The notes below the pieces were generated by a model. The model searched no databases. It saw only the letters and a list, made by a program, of their open reading frames with translations, and had not been told where the DNA came from. Positions 7,984 to 17,170 of a stretch of DNA of 64,000 nucleotides are shown here, piece by piece. This DNA is from an uncultured Paracoccaceae bacterium (lineage in GTDB: Bacteria > Pseudomonadota > Alphaproteobacteria > Rhodobacterales > Rhodobacteraceae), in the NCBI GenBank assembly GCA_947500135.1, contig CANMQX010000005.1, positions 1 to 64,000 of the forward strand, written 5' to 3'. A program made the position numbers and the translations under genes. Position 1 is the stretch's first letter. Every line of letters begins with the position of its first letter.

Positions 7984-9063
7984 ATGAGAACCACAACATT
8001 CACGATTGCACTTGGACTTGCCGCAACGACGGCAATCGCTGACGAAGTCCGCGTTTATAACTGGTCAGACTATATCGACGAAGAACTGCTTGAGAAATTC
8101 GAAGCGGAAACCGGTATTGAGCTGATTTACGATGTGTTCGACAGCAACGAAGTGCTTGAAACGAAAATGTTGGCGGGTTCATCCGGCTATGATGTTGTTG
8201 TGCCCTCCGGCACGTTTCTCCAGCGTCAAATCACAGCTGGCGCATTTCAAGAGCTAGATCGTTCCAAACTGCCAAATGCCGGAAATCTGTGGGACGTGAT
8301 CGAAGAGCGTACCGCCCAATATGACCCCGGCAACGCCTACTCCATTAACTACATGTGGGGCACAACCGGGATCGGCGTGAATGTCGGCAAGGTACAGGAG
8401 ATTCTGGGTGACGATGCCCCAATCGGGTCTTTGGCCCTGGTATTCGAACCTGAGAATATGGAAAAACTGGCCGCATGCGGCGTTCACATGCTGGATGCTC
8501 CGGCTGAGATCATTCCTGCTGCGCTGAACTATATTGGTGAAGACCCCGACAGCCAGGACCCGGACGTGATTGCCAAGGTCGAGCCGCTTTTGATGGCGAT
8601 CCGTCCTTATGTGACCAAATTCCACAGTTCTGAATACATCAACGCACTGGCCAACGGTGATATCTGCGTGGCCATCGGCTGGTCCGGTGACATCCTACAG
8701 GCCCGCGACCGCGCGGCAGAGGCGGACAATGGCGTCGAAATCGCCTACAATGCCCCTGTTGAGGGTGCGCTGATGTGGTTTGACCAAATGGCCATTCCGG
8801 CTGATGCGCCGAACCCAGAAGCGGCACATGCGTTCCTGAACTTCATTCTGGATGCCAACAACATGGCAGCGGCATCGAACTATGTTTACTATGCCAACGG
8901 CAATGCCGCATCACAGGAGTTTCTAGTCGAAGACGTGATCGGCGATACAGCAATCTACCCGGATGAGGCGACGCTGGAAAACCTCTACACAACGACACCT
9001 TACGCACCAAAAGTGCAGCGCACAGTGACCCGGCTGTGGACAAAGATCAAATCTGGCACCTAA
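7984..9063 (+). CDS. potF: Polyamine ABC transporter substrate-binding protein
   Basis: A 359-residue periplasmic protein of the spermidine/putrescine-binding family. A short signal peptide (MRTTTFTIALGLAATTAIA, cleaved before DEVRVYNW) is followed by the hallmark VYNWSDYIDEELLEKFE and YDVVVPSGTFLQRQ. The start is fixed by GAGGAG a few bases upstream and by the signal peptide; a longer frame upstream has none. It is the first gene of the importer operon. Family knowledge points to putrescine (PotF) rather than spermidine, matching the gamma-glutamyl pathway next door, but ligand preference cannot be read from sequence alone. Confidence 0.87.
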   Translation: MRTTTFTIALGLAATTAIADEVRVYNWSDYIDEELLEKFEAETGIELIYDVFDSNEVLETKMLAGSSGYDVVVPSGTFLQRQITAGAFQELDRSKLPNAGNLWDVIEERTAQYDPGNAYSINYMWGTTGIGVNVGKVQEILGDDAPIGSLALVFEPENMEKLAACGVHMLDAPAEIIPAALNYIGEDPDSQDPDVIAKVEPLLMAIRPYVTKFHSSEYINALANGDICVAIGWSGDILQARDRAAEADNGVEIAYNAPVEGALMWFDQMAIPADAPNPEAAHAFLNFILDANNMAAASNYVYYANGNAASQEFLVEDVIGDTAIYPDEATLENLYTTTPYAPKVQRTVTRLWTKIKSGT

Positions 9064-9074
9064 GCTTGATTTTG

Positions 9075-9099
9075 GGCCAGTGCCGTTTGGGCGCTGGCC
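9075..9099 (+). terminator. Hairpin between binding-protein and ATPase genes
   Basis: GGCCAGTGCC and GGCGCTGGCC form a 10-base stem with one wobble pair and a five-base loop in the 54-base gap after the binding-protein gene. No U-run follows, so it is more likely a stabilising or partial-attenuation hairpin that keeps binding protein more abundant than membrane parts than a full terminator. Confidence 0.45.
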
Positions 9100-9117
9100 A
9101 CCAACACGGGGTACGCT

Positions 9118-10248
9118 ATGCCTTCTGACTACGCCTCAGGTTTCGCCCCTTGGGAAGATGCCGACGCCACGCCGCTAATCTCATTTGATGGGGTGACGAA
9201 ACGGTTCGGTGGCTTTACGGCAATCGACAATATCGATCTGCAAATTTATCCAAAAGAATTCTTTGCGCTGCTTGGCCCATCCGGCTGCGGCAAGACGACC
9301 CTTATGCGGATGCTGGGTGGTTTTGAAGATGTGACCGAGGGCAGAATCACCATCGATGGCCTGAACATGGCAGGCATCCCTGCCAATAAGCGGGCCGTGA
9401 ACATGATGTTCCAGTCTTATGCGCTGTTCCCGCATCTGAGTGTTGCTGACAATATCGCTTTTGGCCTCAAGCGCTCTGACATGCCCAAATCCGAAATCCA
9501 GGGCCGTGTCGATGAAATGCTGCGCCTTGTGCAACTGCAAAAATTTGCCAAACGCAAACCGCACCAGATATCCGGCGGACAGCGCCAGCGTGTCGCACTT
9601 GCCCGCGCTTTGGCAAAGGCCCCCAAACTCCTGCTACTGGATGAACCGCTGGGCGCGCTTGATAAAAAGCTGCGGCAGGAAACCCAGTTTGAGCTGATGG
9701 ATATCCAGGAAAAGACCGGCACGACATTCGTCATCGTGACCCATGATCAGGAAGAAGCGATGACAGTCGCCAGCCGCATCGCGGTGATGGATAACGGCTT
9801 ACTGAAACAGGTCGACACGCCTGACCGGGTCTATGAAAGCCCCAATTCCGTCTATGTGGCGGATTTCATCGGCGACGTGAACATCATTACTGGCACCGCG
9901 TCTGAGGTGCTGGAAAACACGCAACTGATATGGGCCGAAGGCGCAACCCCGATCACCGGCATGACAGGCAGCCGCGTCGTGCAAGGTGAACCTGCAAGTT
10001 TCGTGATCCGTCCCGAAAAGGTGTCGATCAGCAAAGATGAGCCGCAGGCCGCAAACAAGGTTGAGGGCAAGGTGATCGATATCGCCTATCTGGGTAACAT
10101 GTCGACCTATCACGTTGCCCTGGCAAACGGTGTCATCGTGAAATCACAAACCGCCAACAACCGGCGGATCGCCCGGCGCGATATCACATGGGAAGACCCG
10201 GTATGGCTATCCTGGACGGACACGGCTGGCTTGGTGTTGCGGGACTGA
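9118..10248 (+). CDS. potG: Polyamine ABC transporter ATP-binding protein
   Basis: A 376-residue ATPase of the PotA/PotG type. Walker A is GPSGCGKTT (about residue 58), the Q-loop follows at MMFQSYALFPH, the signature ISGGQRQRVALARAL (about 155), Walker B LLLLDEPLGALD (about 175) and the switch His in VTHDQEEAM (about 207). A C-terminal TOBE-like beta domain occupies about residues 290-376. It energises import with the two permeases that follow within 4 bases and by overlap. Confidence 0.88.
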   Translation: MPSDYASGFAPWEDADATPLISFDGVTKRFGGFTAIDNIDLQIYPKEFFALLGPSGCGKTTLMRMLGGFEDVTEGRITIDGLNMAGIPANKRAVNMMFQSYALFPHLSVADNIAFGLKRSDMPKSEIQGRVDEMLRLVQLQKFAKRKPHQISGGQRQRVALARALAKAPKLLLLDEPLGALDKKLRQETQFELMDIQEKTGTTFVIVTHDQEEAMTVASRIAVMDNGLLKQVDTPDRVYESPNSVYVADFIGDVNIITGTASEVLENTQLIWAEGATPITGMTGSRVVQGEPASFVIRPEKVSISKDEPQAANKVEGKVIDIAYLGNMSTYHVALANGVIVKSQTANNRRIARRDITWEDPVWLSWTDTAGLVLRD

Positions 10249-10252
10249 CCAG

Positions 10253-11140
10253 ATGCGAAGGCTTCTTATAAGTATCCCCTATTTATGGCTGCTGATCTTG
10301 TTTTTGGTGCCCTTTGGCATCGTATTGAAAATCGCGCTGTCCGATGTTGCCCTGTCGATCCCGCCTTACACGCCGCAGCTTGACCTGTCCGAAGGTTGGA
10401 CAGGGTTTCGTACATTCTGGGCAGAGCTTGATCTTGAGAATTTCTGGTTCCTGACCGAAGATGACCTGTATTGGAAAGCCTACCTTTCCAGCCTGAAAAT
10501 CGCGTTGATCGCAACCTTCCTGACACTGCTCGTCGGCTTCCCAATCGCCTACGGCATGGCAAACGCACCCGACCATTGGCGTCCAACGCTGATGCTGTTG
10601 ATCATTCTGCCGTTCTGGACAAGCTTTCTGATCCGCGTTTATGCGTGGATTGGAATCCTGTCGAACGAAGGATTTTTAAACCAGTTTCTGATCTGGACAG
10701 GGATTATCGCTGAGCCTGCCAAGATCCTGAACACCGACATCGCCGTCTATATCGGCATCGTCTACACTTACCTGCCTTTCATGGTGTTACCGATATATGC
10801 AACCTTAGAAAAGCTGGATGGCACATTGCTGGAAGCCGCAGAAGATCTCGGCTGCACCCGCATTCAGGCATTCTGGTCCGTCACGGCACCGCTGTCCAAA
10901 CCGGGCATTATCGCGGGCTGCTTTCTTGTCTTCATTCCAGCCTTGGGAGAATTTGTTATCCCCTCGCTGCTGGGCGGGTCCGACACACTGATGATCGGGA
11001 AAGTTCTCTGGGAAGAATTCTTTTCCAACCGCGACTGGCCCGTGGCCTCTGCCGTCGCGGTTATCCTGCTGCTTATCCTTGTCGTGCCCATCATCCTGTT
11101 TCAGCGCAACGAACAAAAACAGCGGGAGGCAGAACAATGA
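10253..11140 (+). CDS. potH: Polyamine ABC transporter permease
   Basis: A 295-residue inner-membrane permease of the PotB/PotH family. Six hydrophobic segments are visible, the first at residues 5-25, and the coupling motif EAAEDLGCTRIQAFWSVTAP lies near residue 195 (the EAA loop that contacts the ATPase). It starts four bases after the ATPase gene and overlaps the next permease by four bases (ATGA), so the subunits are probably made together. Confidence 0.87.
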   Translation: MRRLLISIPYLWLLILFLVPFGIVLKIALSDVALSIPPYTPQLDLSEGWTGFRTFWAELDLENFWFLTEDDLYWKAYLSSLKIALIATFLTLLVGFPIAYGMANAPDHWRPTLMLLIILPFWTSFLIRVYAWIGILSNEGFLNQFLIWTGIIAEPAKILNTDIAVYIGIVYTYLPFMVLPIYATLEKLDGTLLEAAEDLGCTRIQAFWSVTAPLSKPGIIAGCFLVFIPALGEFVIPSLLGGSDTLMIGKVLWEEFFSNRDWPVASAVAVILLLILVVPIILFQRNEQKQREAEQ

Positions 11141-11949
11141 GGCGCATGACCTCCTTCAACGTGGTCTCACTAACCATGGGCTTCGCGTTCCTCTATATCC
11201 CGATGCTGATCCTCGTGATCTACAGCTTCAACGCATCAAAACTGGTGACGGTCTGGGGCGGTTTTTCCACCAAATGGTATGGCGAGCTTTTGCAAAACGA
11301 GGCTTTCCTTGATGCCGCATGGGTCACGATCAAAGTCGGGCTGATTTCCTCGACCATCGCGACAATCCTCGGCACCATGGCGGCCTTTGTCCTTGTGCGG
11401 TCAGGTCGGTTTTTTGGTCGCACGCTGTTTTCCGGGATGATCTACGCCCCGCTTGTGATGCCCGAAGTGATCACCGGACTATCGCTGTTGCTGCTCTTCA
11501 TCTCTATCGGGTTGCCGCGCGGTGTAACAACAATCGTCCTCGCGCATGCCACGTTTTCAATGTGCTACGTGTCGGTTGTCGTCAGTTCGCGAATGGCCAG
11601 TTTCGACCGGTCATTGGAGGAAGCCGCCTATGATTTGGGCTGTACCGGTTGGGACGCATTCAAAAGCGTGACCTTGCCCATCATCGCACCTGCCGTAATC
11701 TCAGGTTGGTTGCTCGCGTTTACGCTATCACTCGACGATCTGGTGATCGCTAGCTTCACCGCCGGCCCAGCCTCAACAACTCTGCCGATCAAAATCTTCT
11801 CCTCCGTTCGGCTGGGCGTGAGTCCAGAGATCAACGCGCTGTCGACCATCATCATTGCGATCGTAACGGTCGGCGTGATCACCGCATCAATCACCTCAAA
11901 ACGCGCAATTGTAAAAAAACAACGCGAAGAACAGATGGCCGATACATAG
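11137..11949 (+). CDS. potI: Polyamine ABC transporter permease
   Basis: A 270-residue inner-membrane permease of the PotC/PotI family, partner of the preceding one. It has an N-terminal membrane segment (residues 9-30), the conserved YSFNASK stretch after it, and an EAA loop EEAAYDLGCTGWDAFKSVTLP near residue 160. It is the last gene of the importer operon; about 70 bases without a clear terminator separate it from a convergent gene. Confidence 0.87.
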   Translation: MRRMTSFNVVSLTMGFAFLYIPMLILVIYSFNASKLVTVWGGFSTKWYGELLQNEAFLDAAWVTIKVGLISSTIATILGTMAAFVLVRSGRFFGRTLFSGMIYAPLVMPEVITGLSLLLLFISIGLPRGVTTIVLAHATFSMCYVSVVVSSRMASFDRSLEEAAYDLGCTGWDAFKSVTLPIIAPAVISGWLLAFTLSLDDLVIASFTAGPASTTLPIKIFSSVRLGVSPEINALSTIIIAIVTVGVITASITSKRAIVKKQREEQMADT

Positions 11950-12021
11950 TTATCCAGCCATCACAGTTGATCAGTTGTCACCCAAGCCGAAAGAGATGTG
12001 GTTCAAGGCAGACGTCGCAAT

Positions 12022-12897
12022 TCACTCTTTCAACAACAGCCCCAATGCAACAACCGTCAGCCCGACACCAGCCAACACAAGTACCGGCGGCCAACCGTCC
12101 CCAAGCGCAACACCCCAGATGATAACCCAAGAAGGGGTCAGATAGGTATAAGCCATCACCTTGGAACTTGGCAGGCGTAGCGTCGCAAACTGCAACAGCG
12201 TGAACGTGGTCGCACTGGCAAAGACCGCCGTATAAAAGATTGTGATCCAGACAGTACTGGGAAGTGCCGCCCATTCTGTCGCCCGCAAATCGCGCCAGCC
12301 AACGACGGTCAACATCACAGCTCCCACCAGCAATACGCCAAAGGTAAAAACCACGGCAGGCTCGCCCCGGTTCAGCTTGCGGACCAGCGGAGTATACACC
12401 GCATGGGCCACGCAGCCCCAGAAATAGATCAGCTCACCCTGCCCGACCTCAAACCGTAGGATCGCCGCAAGGTCAGCTCGAAAAATCACCCAAAGCGCGC
12501 CAAGCGCGCCGATCAAAAGGGCGAGCGCCATCCGCGATGTCAGGACCTGCCGCAAAAGCAACCAGCCAAACCCGGCAGAAAAAATGGGTGTTAGTGTGAA
12601 CACAGCAGCAGCACTGACGGGCGGCGCTGTTTTCAGCCCTTCAAACATCAGCACAAAGTATGTTGTCAGAAACCCCGCGAGGACGACATAGCGCCATGGG
12701 GCCGCCACGGCATCCCGCCGGACTCCGGTTGTTGCCAGAACGGCCGCCCCGATCACGATCACCGCAATCCAGAAACGAACGGCATTCAGCGCGAGCGGTG
12801 ATATCGCGTTCGCAGCCATTGCGCCCAACGCAAAGGACCCCGCGACAAGCATTGAAAACAGAAGCATCGCAAGATGCCCCAACTGCGCAGGGCGCAT
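12022..12897 (-). CDS. EamA/DMT family transporter
   Basis: A 291-residue membrane protein with ten predicted hydrophobic helices arranged as two EamA repeats, the usual form of drug/metabolite exporters of the RhaT/YdcZ class. The second repeat carries VMAYTYLTPSWVIIWGVALG, the conserved proline-containing stretch. Its ATG overlaps the stop of the LysR gene upstream (TAATG), so the two are likely one operon. The substrate is unknown; amino acids or purine-like metabolites are common in the family. Confidence 0.8.
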   Translation of the reverse strand: MRPAQLGHLAMLLFSMLVAGSFALGAMAANAISPLALNAVRFWIAVIVIGAAVLATTGVRRDAVAAPWRYVVLAGFLTTYFVLMFEGLKTAPPVSAAAVFTLTPIFSAGFGWLLLRQVLTSRMALALLIGALGALWVIFRADLAAILRFEVGQGELIYFWGCVAHAVYTPLVRKLNRGEPAVVFTFGVLLVGAVMLTVVGWRDLRATEWAALPSTVWITIFYTAVFASATTFTLLQFATLRLPSSKVMAYTYLTPSWVIIWGVALGDGWPPVLVLAGVGLTVVALGLLLKE

Positions 12898-13775
12898 TAG
12901 TGCGACACGCTTTTCATATGTTCTTTGAGAAACCGCAGAAACGCCTGAACCTTGGTCGTTCTGTGTAGATCAACATGGGTGACCAACCACAGTGGAGCCG
13001 ACCAATTCTCCTCGCTTGGGATCACCTCGGTCAGCGCAGGGTTCCTGTCGACCTCCTGACTGATGACAAAACCGATACCCGCGCCAGCCATGATTGCATC
13101 CAGCATATTGCGGTTATCATTGGCACGATAGGTGTACCGGTCCTCTGGCACCCTTTCACGCAGCCAGATACCAAATGGCGCGCGTGTTTTTTCGTTATCA
13201 TACACGACGAAATAGTGGTTCGGCAGATCCTCTACACCCGTTGGCATCCCGTGCTGCGCGATATAGGCATCGGATGCTGCCAATGACATGCGCTGCGACA
13301 TGAACGGTTGCACGACATTGTCAGGCTCCTCTGGCATGGAACCCGCGCGGATGGCGACATGCGCCTCGCCATATTCCAATCGGAACACCCGGTCACCAGT
13401 CCGGTAGCGTATGCGCACCTCGGGATGTTCGGCCTGAAAGGCCACCATCACAGGGGTCAGCATCCCCGACAACATATCCAGCGAGGTGATGACCAAGTCA
13501 CCCGAAACACCTTCACCCTGCCCTTTAATCCGTCCGGCCAGTTGGGTGAATTGATCGTCTGTCGCCTGCGCGACCTGCAGCAGGTCTTGTCCGGCCTCCG
13601 TTGCCGTATATCCGCGCGCGTGACGCTGGAACAGTTTAACGCCCAACCTGCCTTCAAGCGCATCGATATGGCGGATGACGGTCGCATGATGCACACCCAG
13701 CGCCTCTGCAGCCCCACTGACCGTCCCTCTACGGGCAACCTGAAACGCGGTGCGAATCTCATCCCAGTTATCCAT
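12897..13775 (-). CDS. LysR family transcriptional regulator
   Basis: A 292-residue LysR regulator with an N-terminal helix-turn-helix (FQVARRGTVSGAAEALGVHH, about residues 10-30) and a periplasmic-binding-like effector domain. It is divergent from an azoreductase gene about 100 bases away, the classic arrangement for control of the neighbour, and coupled to an exporter gene downstream. ATG 13775 (MDNWDEIRTAF) is preferred; a TTG six bases upstream is the alternative. Confidence 0.82.
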   Translation of the reverse strand: MDNWDEIRTAFQVARRGTVSGAAEALGVHHATVIRHIDALEGRLGVKLFQRHARGYTATEAGQDLLQVAQATDDQFTQLAGRIKGQGEGVSGDLVITSLDMLSGMLTPVMVAFQAEHPEVRIRYRTGDRVFRLEYGEAHVAIRAGSMPEEPDNVVQPFMSQRMSLAASDAYIAQHGMPTGVEDLPNHYFVVYDNEKTRAPFGIWLRERVPEDRYTYRANDNRNMLDAIMAGAGIGFVISQEVDRNPALTEVIPSEENWSAPLWLVTHVDLHRTTKVQAFLRFLKEHMKSVSH

Positions 13776-13877
13776 AAACAATCCTGTGCATCAGTAAACA
13801 TATCTTGTGGAAAATCCGGTATTTCGTTCGCAGATGCAATAGCCACTTTGATGCCAACCACAATCAGGAGCAATCAC

Positions 13878-14417
13878 ATGACAACTGTCCTACATATCAA
13901 CGCATCAGGCTCAATTGACCAATCCATTAGCCGCGCATCGACCGGCACATTGGTCGCACGTCTTGCACCCACACGCATCATCTCGCGCGATCTGGCCGAA
14001 ACGCCGCTTCCGCAGGTTGATGAGACATGGATCAACGCTCGGCTTGTGCCAGAAGCGGATCGGACGGATACGGAGCGCGCGGCGTTGGCCCTGTCAGACG
14101 AATTGATTGGGGAGCTACAGGCCGCCGATGTCGTTGTGATTGGGATGCCAATGTACAACTTCGGCATGCCGGCCGCGCTCAAGGCGTGGGTTGACCTTGT
14201 TGCCCGGCCCGATGTGACCTTCCGCTATACTGAAAACGGCCCCATCGGACTGCTTGAAGGCAAACGCGCAATCGTCAGCGTGGCGTCAGGCGGGGTGCCT
14301 ATCGACAGCGCCGTGGATTTTGCAACACCGCACATGTGTCAGGTCCTGCGGTTTATCGGAATTACGGAGATTGCCATCGACGTAGCCAAGAATACCGTTT
14401 CAGCGACCGCAGCTTAG
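13878..14417 (+). CDS. azoR: FMN-dependent NADH-azoreductase
   Basis: A 179-residue flavodoxin-fold enzyme. The start MTTVLHINASG leads into the phosphate-binding region; GMPMYNFGMPAALKAWVD (about residues 95-112) is the AzoR hallmark that binds FMN. It reduces quinones and azo compounds with NADH in the cytosol. It is about 20 residues shorter than AzoR of enterics, mainly at the C-terminus. ATG 13878 follows AGGAG closely; the frame runs further upstream but antisense to the LysR gene. Divergent LysR control is likely. Confidence 0.82.
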   Translation: MTTVLHINASGSIDQSISRASTGTLVARLAPTRIISRDLAETPLPQVDETWINARLVPEADRTDTERAALALSDELIGELQAADVVVIGMPMYNFGMPAALKAWVDLVARPDVTFRYTENGPIGLLEGKRAIVSVASGGVPIDSAVDFATPHMCQVLRFIGITEIAIDVAKNTVSATAA

Positions 14418-14481
14418 TTGCATATGGATGCAAGCAAGACAGTGGGTTGATCCGATATCGCGACCTGCATAACACAGCGAT

Positions 14482-14982
14482 ATGAAAGTCATCCGCAACA
14501 CATCCGAACAACTGATCTTGCGGGATGTTTCCTGGATCATCGCCATAGTATTTTCAGCCTTCATTCTAGCGATGCTCGGGTTCGGCCTGAACGCCCTATT
14601 CGCGGGCGACATGGTCGGTGCGTTCTGGGGGTTGCTTGCTGTCCCGGCCTTTTTATGCATCTTTCTTGTCGCATTTGTCCGCCGAGACGAAGTTATCCTA
14701 GATCGCAGCCGCAATCAGGTTGAACTGCGCCATTCGACCTTCCTGGGCCGGACCCGCGTCAAGCACGAACTGACCCATCTTGAGCGGGCAATGACGCAGG
14801 CCCATTATGGCGGCAAAGGTGGCGCAACCTATCGGGTGGCACTGGTACTGGGTGGCGGCATGGACGCGGGAACACATCCGGTAACGCCAGTCTATTCCAG
14901 CGGGAACGGCGCGAAACGGGCGGCTGATACAATCAACGATTGGCTGGCGCAGGATGTTGACTCAACTGACCGCCAGGCGTAA
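14482..14982 (+). CDS. Conserved membrane protein of unknown function
   Basis: A 166-residue protein with two membrane segments (about residues 18-40 and 45-66) joined by a short loop, then a soluble domain that starts with RRDEVILDRSRNQVELRHS. That stretch resembles the beta-rich cytosolic part of small bacterial membrane proteins related to PH-like folds. I do not recognise a named family. It is read alone, between azoR and ffh, with about 155 bases of non-coding sequence after it. Confidence 0.6.
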   Translation: MKVIRNTSEQLILRDVSWIIAIVFSAFILAMLGFGLNALFAGDMVGAFWGLLAVPAFLCIFLVAFVRRDEVILDRSRNQVELRHSTFLGRTRVKHELTHLERAMTQAHYGGKGGATYRVALVLGGGMDAGTHPVTPVYSSGNGAKRAADTINDWLAQDVDSTDRQA

Positions 14983-15137
14983 ACGGCCCACAATACCCGG
15001 ATAGCGCCAGCTTTCCGGTCCCCGATCTTTAGGGGATCGCCCTCCGTCAGCGCGTCGCGCCCACGGGGGCGCTACTGCTTTTTGCCGCGCGTTCTTATAT
15101 AGGCACGGTAACCGAAACGACGTGAGGGCCTTGGCCG

Positions 15138-16628
15138 ATGTTTGAAAATCTATCCGAACGCCTGTCCGGTGTATTCGACAAGCTCACCAAACAAGGTGCG
15201 CTGTCCGAGGATGACGTCAAAACCGCCCTGCGCGAAGTGCGTGTGGCCCTGTTAGAGGCCGACGTGTCCTTGCCCGTCGCGCGCGATTTTGTGAAGGCAG
15301 TGCAGGACAAGGCGACTGGGCAAGCGGTCACCAAATCAATCACACCCGGCCAGCAGGTTGTGAAAATCGTCCATGACGAATTGCAACATGTGCTGACCGG
15401 CGACGACGATCCCGGCGCGCTGAAAATCGATAACCCACCCGCCCCGATCCTGATGGTCGGTTTGCAAGGGTCGGGTAAGACGACCACAACCGCAAAACTG
15501 GCCAAGCGGTTGAAAGACCGCGAAGGCAAGCGCGTGCTGATGGCCTCGCTTGATACCAACCGCCCTGCGGCGATGGAACAGCTGGCCATTTTGGGTGGTC
15601 AGATTGGCGTGGACACCCTGCCGATTGTACCGGGTGAAACGCCTGTGCAAATCGCCAAACGCGCGAAAACGCAGGCCAGCCTTGGTGGCTATGACGTCTA
15701 TATGCTCGACACGGCGGGCCGTCTGCACATTGATCAGGAATTGATCGCGCAGGCCGCCGAAGTGCGCGATGTTGCCAACCCGCGCGAGACGCTCTTGGTC
15801 GTCGATGGCCTGACTGGTCAGGACGCTGTGAACGTCGCACAGGAATTTGACGACAAGATCGGCGTAACCGGTGTTGTTTTGACCCGGATGGATGGCGACG
15901 GGCGCGGCGGTGCGGCCCTGTCAATGCGTGCGATCACCGGCAAACCGATCCGCTTTGTCGGCCTCGGCGAAAAGATGGACGCGATTGAAACGTTCGAACC
16001 CGAACGGATCGCAGGCCGTATCCTGGGCATGGGTGACATTGTTGCCCTTGTCGAAAAGGCGCAGGAAACCATTGAGGCCGAACAGGCCGAGCGCATGATG
16101 AAACGGTTCCAGAAGGGCCGTTTCAACATGAACGACCTGAAAATGCAGCTTGAACAGATGATGAAGATGGGCGGCATGGAAGGGATGATGGGCATGATGC
16201 CCGGTGCCGCGAAGATGGCCAAGCAGATGGATCAGGCAGGCTTTGACGACAGCATCCTGAAACGTCAGATCGCCCTGATCAATTCGATGACCAAGAAAGA
16301 GCGGGCAAACCCGGACCTGCTTGCCGCGTCGCGCAAGAAGCGGATCGCCAAAGGGGCCGGTCTGGAAGTGTCCGAACTCAACCGCCTTGTGAAGCAACAC
16401 AAGCAGATGGCGGGGATGATGAAGAAGATGGGCAAGGGCGGCATGCTGAAACAAGCCATGAAAGGCATGTTCGGCAAAGGCGGCGGCATGCCCGACATAA
16501 ACGATCCAGAGGCGATGGCAGCAGCAGCCAAGGAACTGCAGGGCAAGATGCCCGCAGGAATGCCCGGCCTTGGCGGCGGGGGCATGCAATTGCCCCCGGG
16601 CCTCTCTGGATTTGGGAAAAAGAAGTGA
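15138..16628 (+). CDS. ffh: Signal recognition particle protein Ffh
   Basis: A 496-residue GTPase that binds signal peptides and 4.5S RNA and delivers ribosomes to FtsY at the membrane. The N domain is residues 1-90; the G domain has GLQGSGKTTTTAKLA (about 107), DTAGRLHIDQEL (about 190) and TRMDGDGRGGAAL (about 247). The M domain from about 325 is very rich in methionine (MMKMGGMEGMMGMM). It heads a dense run of genes; its stop overlaps the GTG of the first acetyltransferase (GTGA). The upstream 155 bases hold a GC-rich patch and a TATATA-like promoter region. Confidence 0.96.
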   Translation: MFENLSERLSGVFDKLTKQGALSEDDVKTALREVRVALLEADVSLPVARDFVKAVQDKATGQAVTKSITPGQQVVKIVHDELQHVLTGDDDPGALKIDNPPAPILMVGLQGSGKTTTTAKLAKRLKDREGKRVLMASLDTNRPAAMEQLAILGGQIGVDTLPIVPGETPVQIAKRAKTQASLGGYDVYMLDTAGRLHIDQELIAQAAEVRDVANPRETLLVVDGLTGQDAVNVAQEFDDKIGVTGVVLTRMDGDGRGGAALSMRAITGKPIRFVGLGEKMDAIETFEPERIAGRILGMGDIVALVEKAQETIEAEQAERMMKRFQKGRFNMNDLKMQLEQMMKMGGMEGMMGMMPGAAKMAKQMDQAGFDDSILKRQIALINSMTKKERANPDLLAASRKKRIAKGAGLEVSELNRLVKQHKQMAGMMKKMGKGGMLKQAMKGMFGKGGGMPDINDPEAMAAAAKELQGKMPAGMPGLGGGGMQLPPGLSGFGKKK

Positions 16629-17167
16629 CAATCCCGACGCTCACAACCGAACGGCTGCGTTTACGCGCCCCGCAGGCTGATGACTTTGCTGTCTATCAGG
16701 CCTTCTTTGCGGATGCAGTTGGGTCTGGAAATTATGGTGGACCGCTGCGAGCTGATCAGGCCTTTCGCGTGTTGGCCGCTGATCTGGGGCATTGGGCGCT
16801 GCGCGGTTTTGGAAAATGGATGATGGTGCGCCGCGATACAGGCGATGCTATCGGCGGCTGCGGGCTATTTCATCCGCGTGGATGGCCAAGCGCCGAGTTG
16901 ACGTGGTGGCTGATGCAGGATCAACGCGGTGCGGGCTTTGCGACAGAAGCCTCAAAAGCTGCTATTGCATTTGCCTATAAGACACTCGGCTGGACAACGG
17001 TCGAGACGCATATGCGGGACGAAAACGAAGCGGCCCGCAAGTTGGCAACGCGGCTTGGGGGCACGGTCACCCGCCGCGATCAGTTCCCGGACGGGGTGAC
17101 GCGCGACGTCTTTGCATTGCCACATCAAAAAGCTGCAACCAACCCAAACCCAGTGATGTGGCCGTAA
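16625..17167 (+). CDS. GNAT acetyltransferase, RimJ/RimL type (array member 1)
   Basis: A 180-residue GNAT protein beginning IPTLTTERLRLRAPQADDF, the standard RimJ/RimL opening. The acetyl-CoA loop is DQRGAGFATEAS near residue 100 and the ENEAARKLATRLG helix near 135. The GTG start at 16625 overlaps the ffh stop by four bases, so translation is probably coupled to ffh. Relatives acetylate ribosomal protein N-termini or small molecules. It is the first of six tandem paralogues that lie within one transcription unit with ribosome and SRP genes. Confidence 0.82.
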   Translation: MTIPTLTTERLRLRAPQADDFAVYQAFFADAVGSGNYGGPLRADQAFRVLAADLGHWALRGFGKWMMVRRDTGDAIGGCGLFHPRGWPSAELTWWLMQDQRGAGFATEASKAAIAFAYKTLGWTTVETHMRDENEAARKLATRLGGTVTRRDQFPDGVTRDVFALPHQKAATNPNPVMWP

Positions 17168-17170
17168 GCA

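Noticed and set aside
9075..9099. Full terminator after the polyamine-binding protein gene
   Set aside because: Stem is strong but lacks a U-run and the next genes clearly belong to the same operon; kept only as an attenuating hairpin.
13308..13877. 190-codon upstream extension of the azoreductase frame
   Set aside because: Antisense to the LysR gene and before the AGGAG ribosome site of azoR.
15921..16631. Histidine- and leucine-rich minus-strand frame opposite ffh
   Set aside because: Mirror image of the methionine-rich M domain of Ffh; no start signal.
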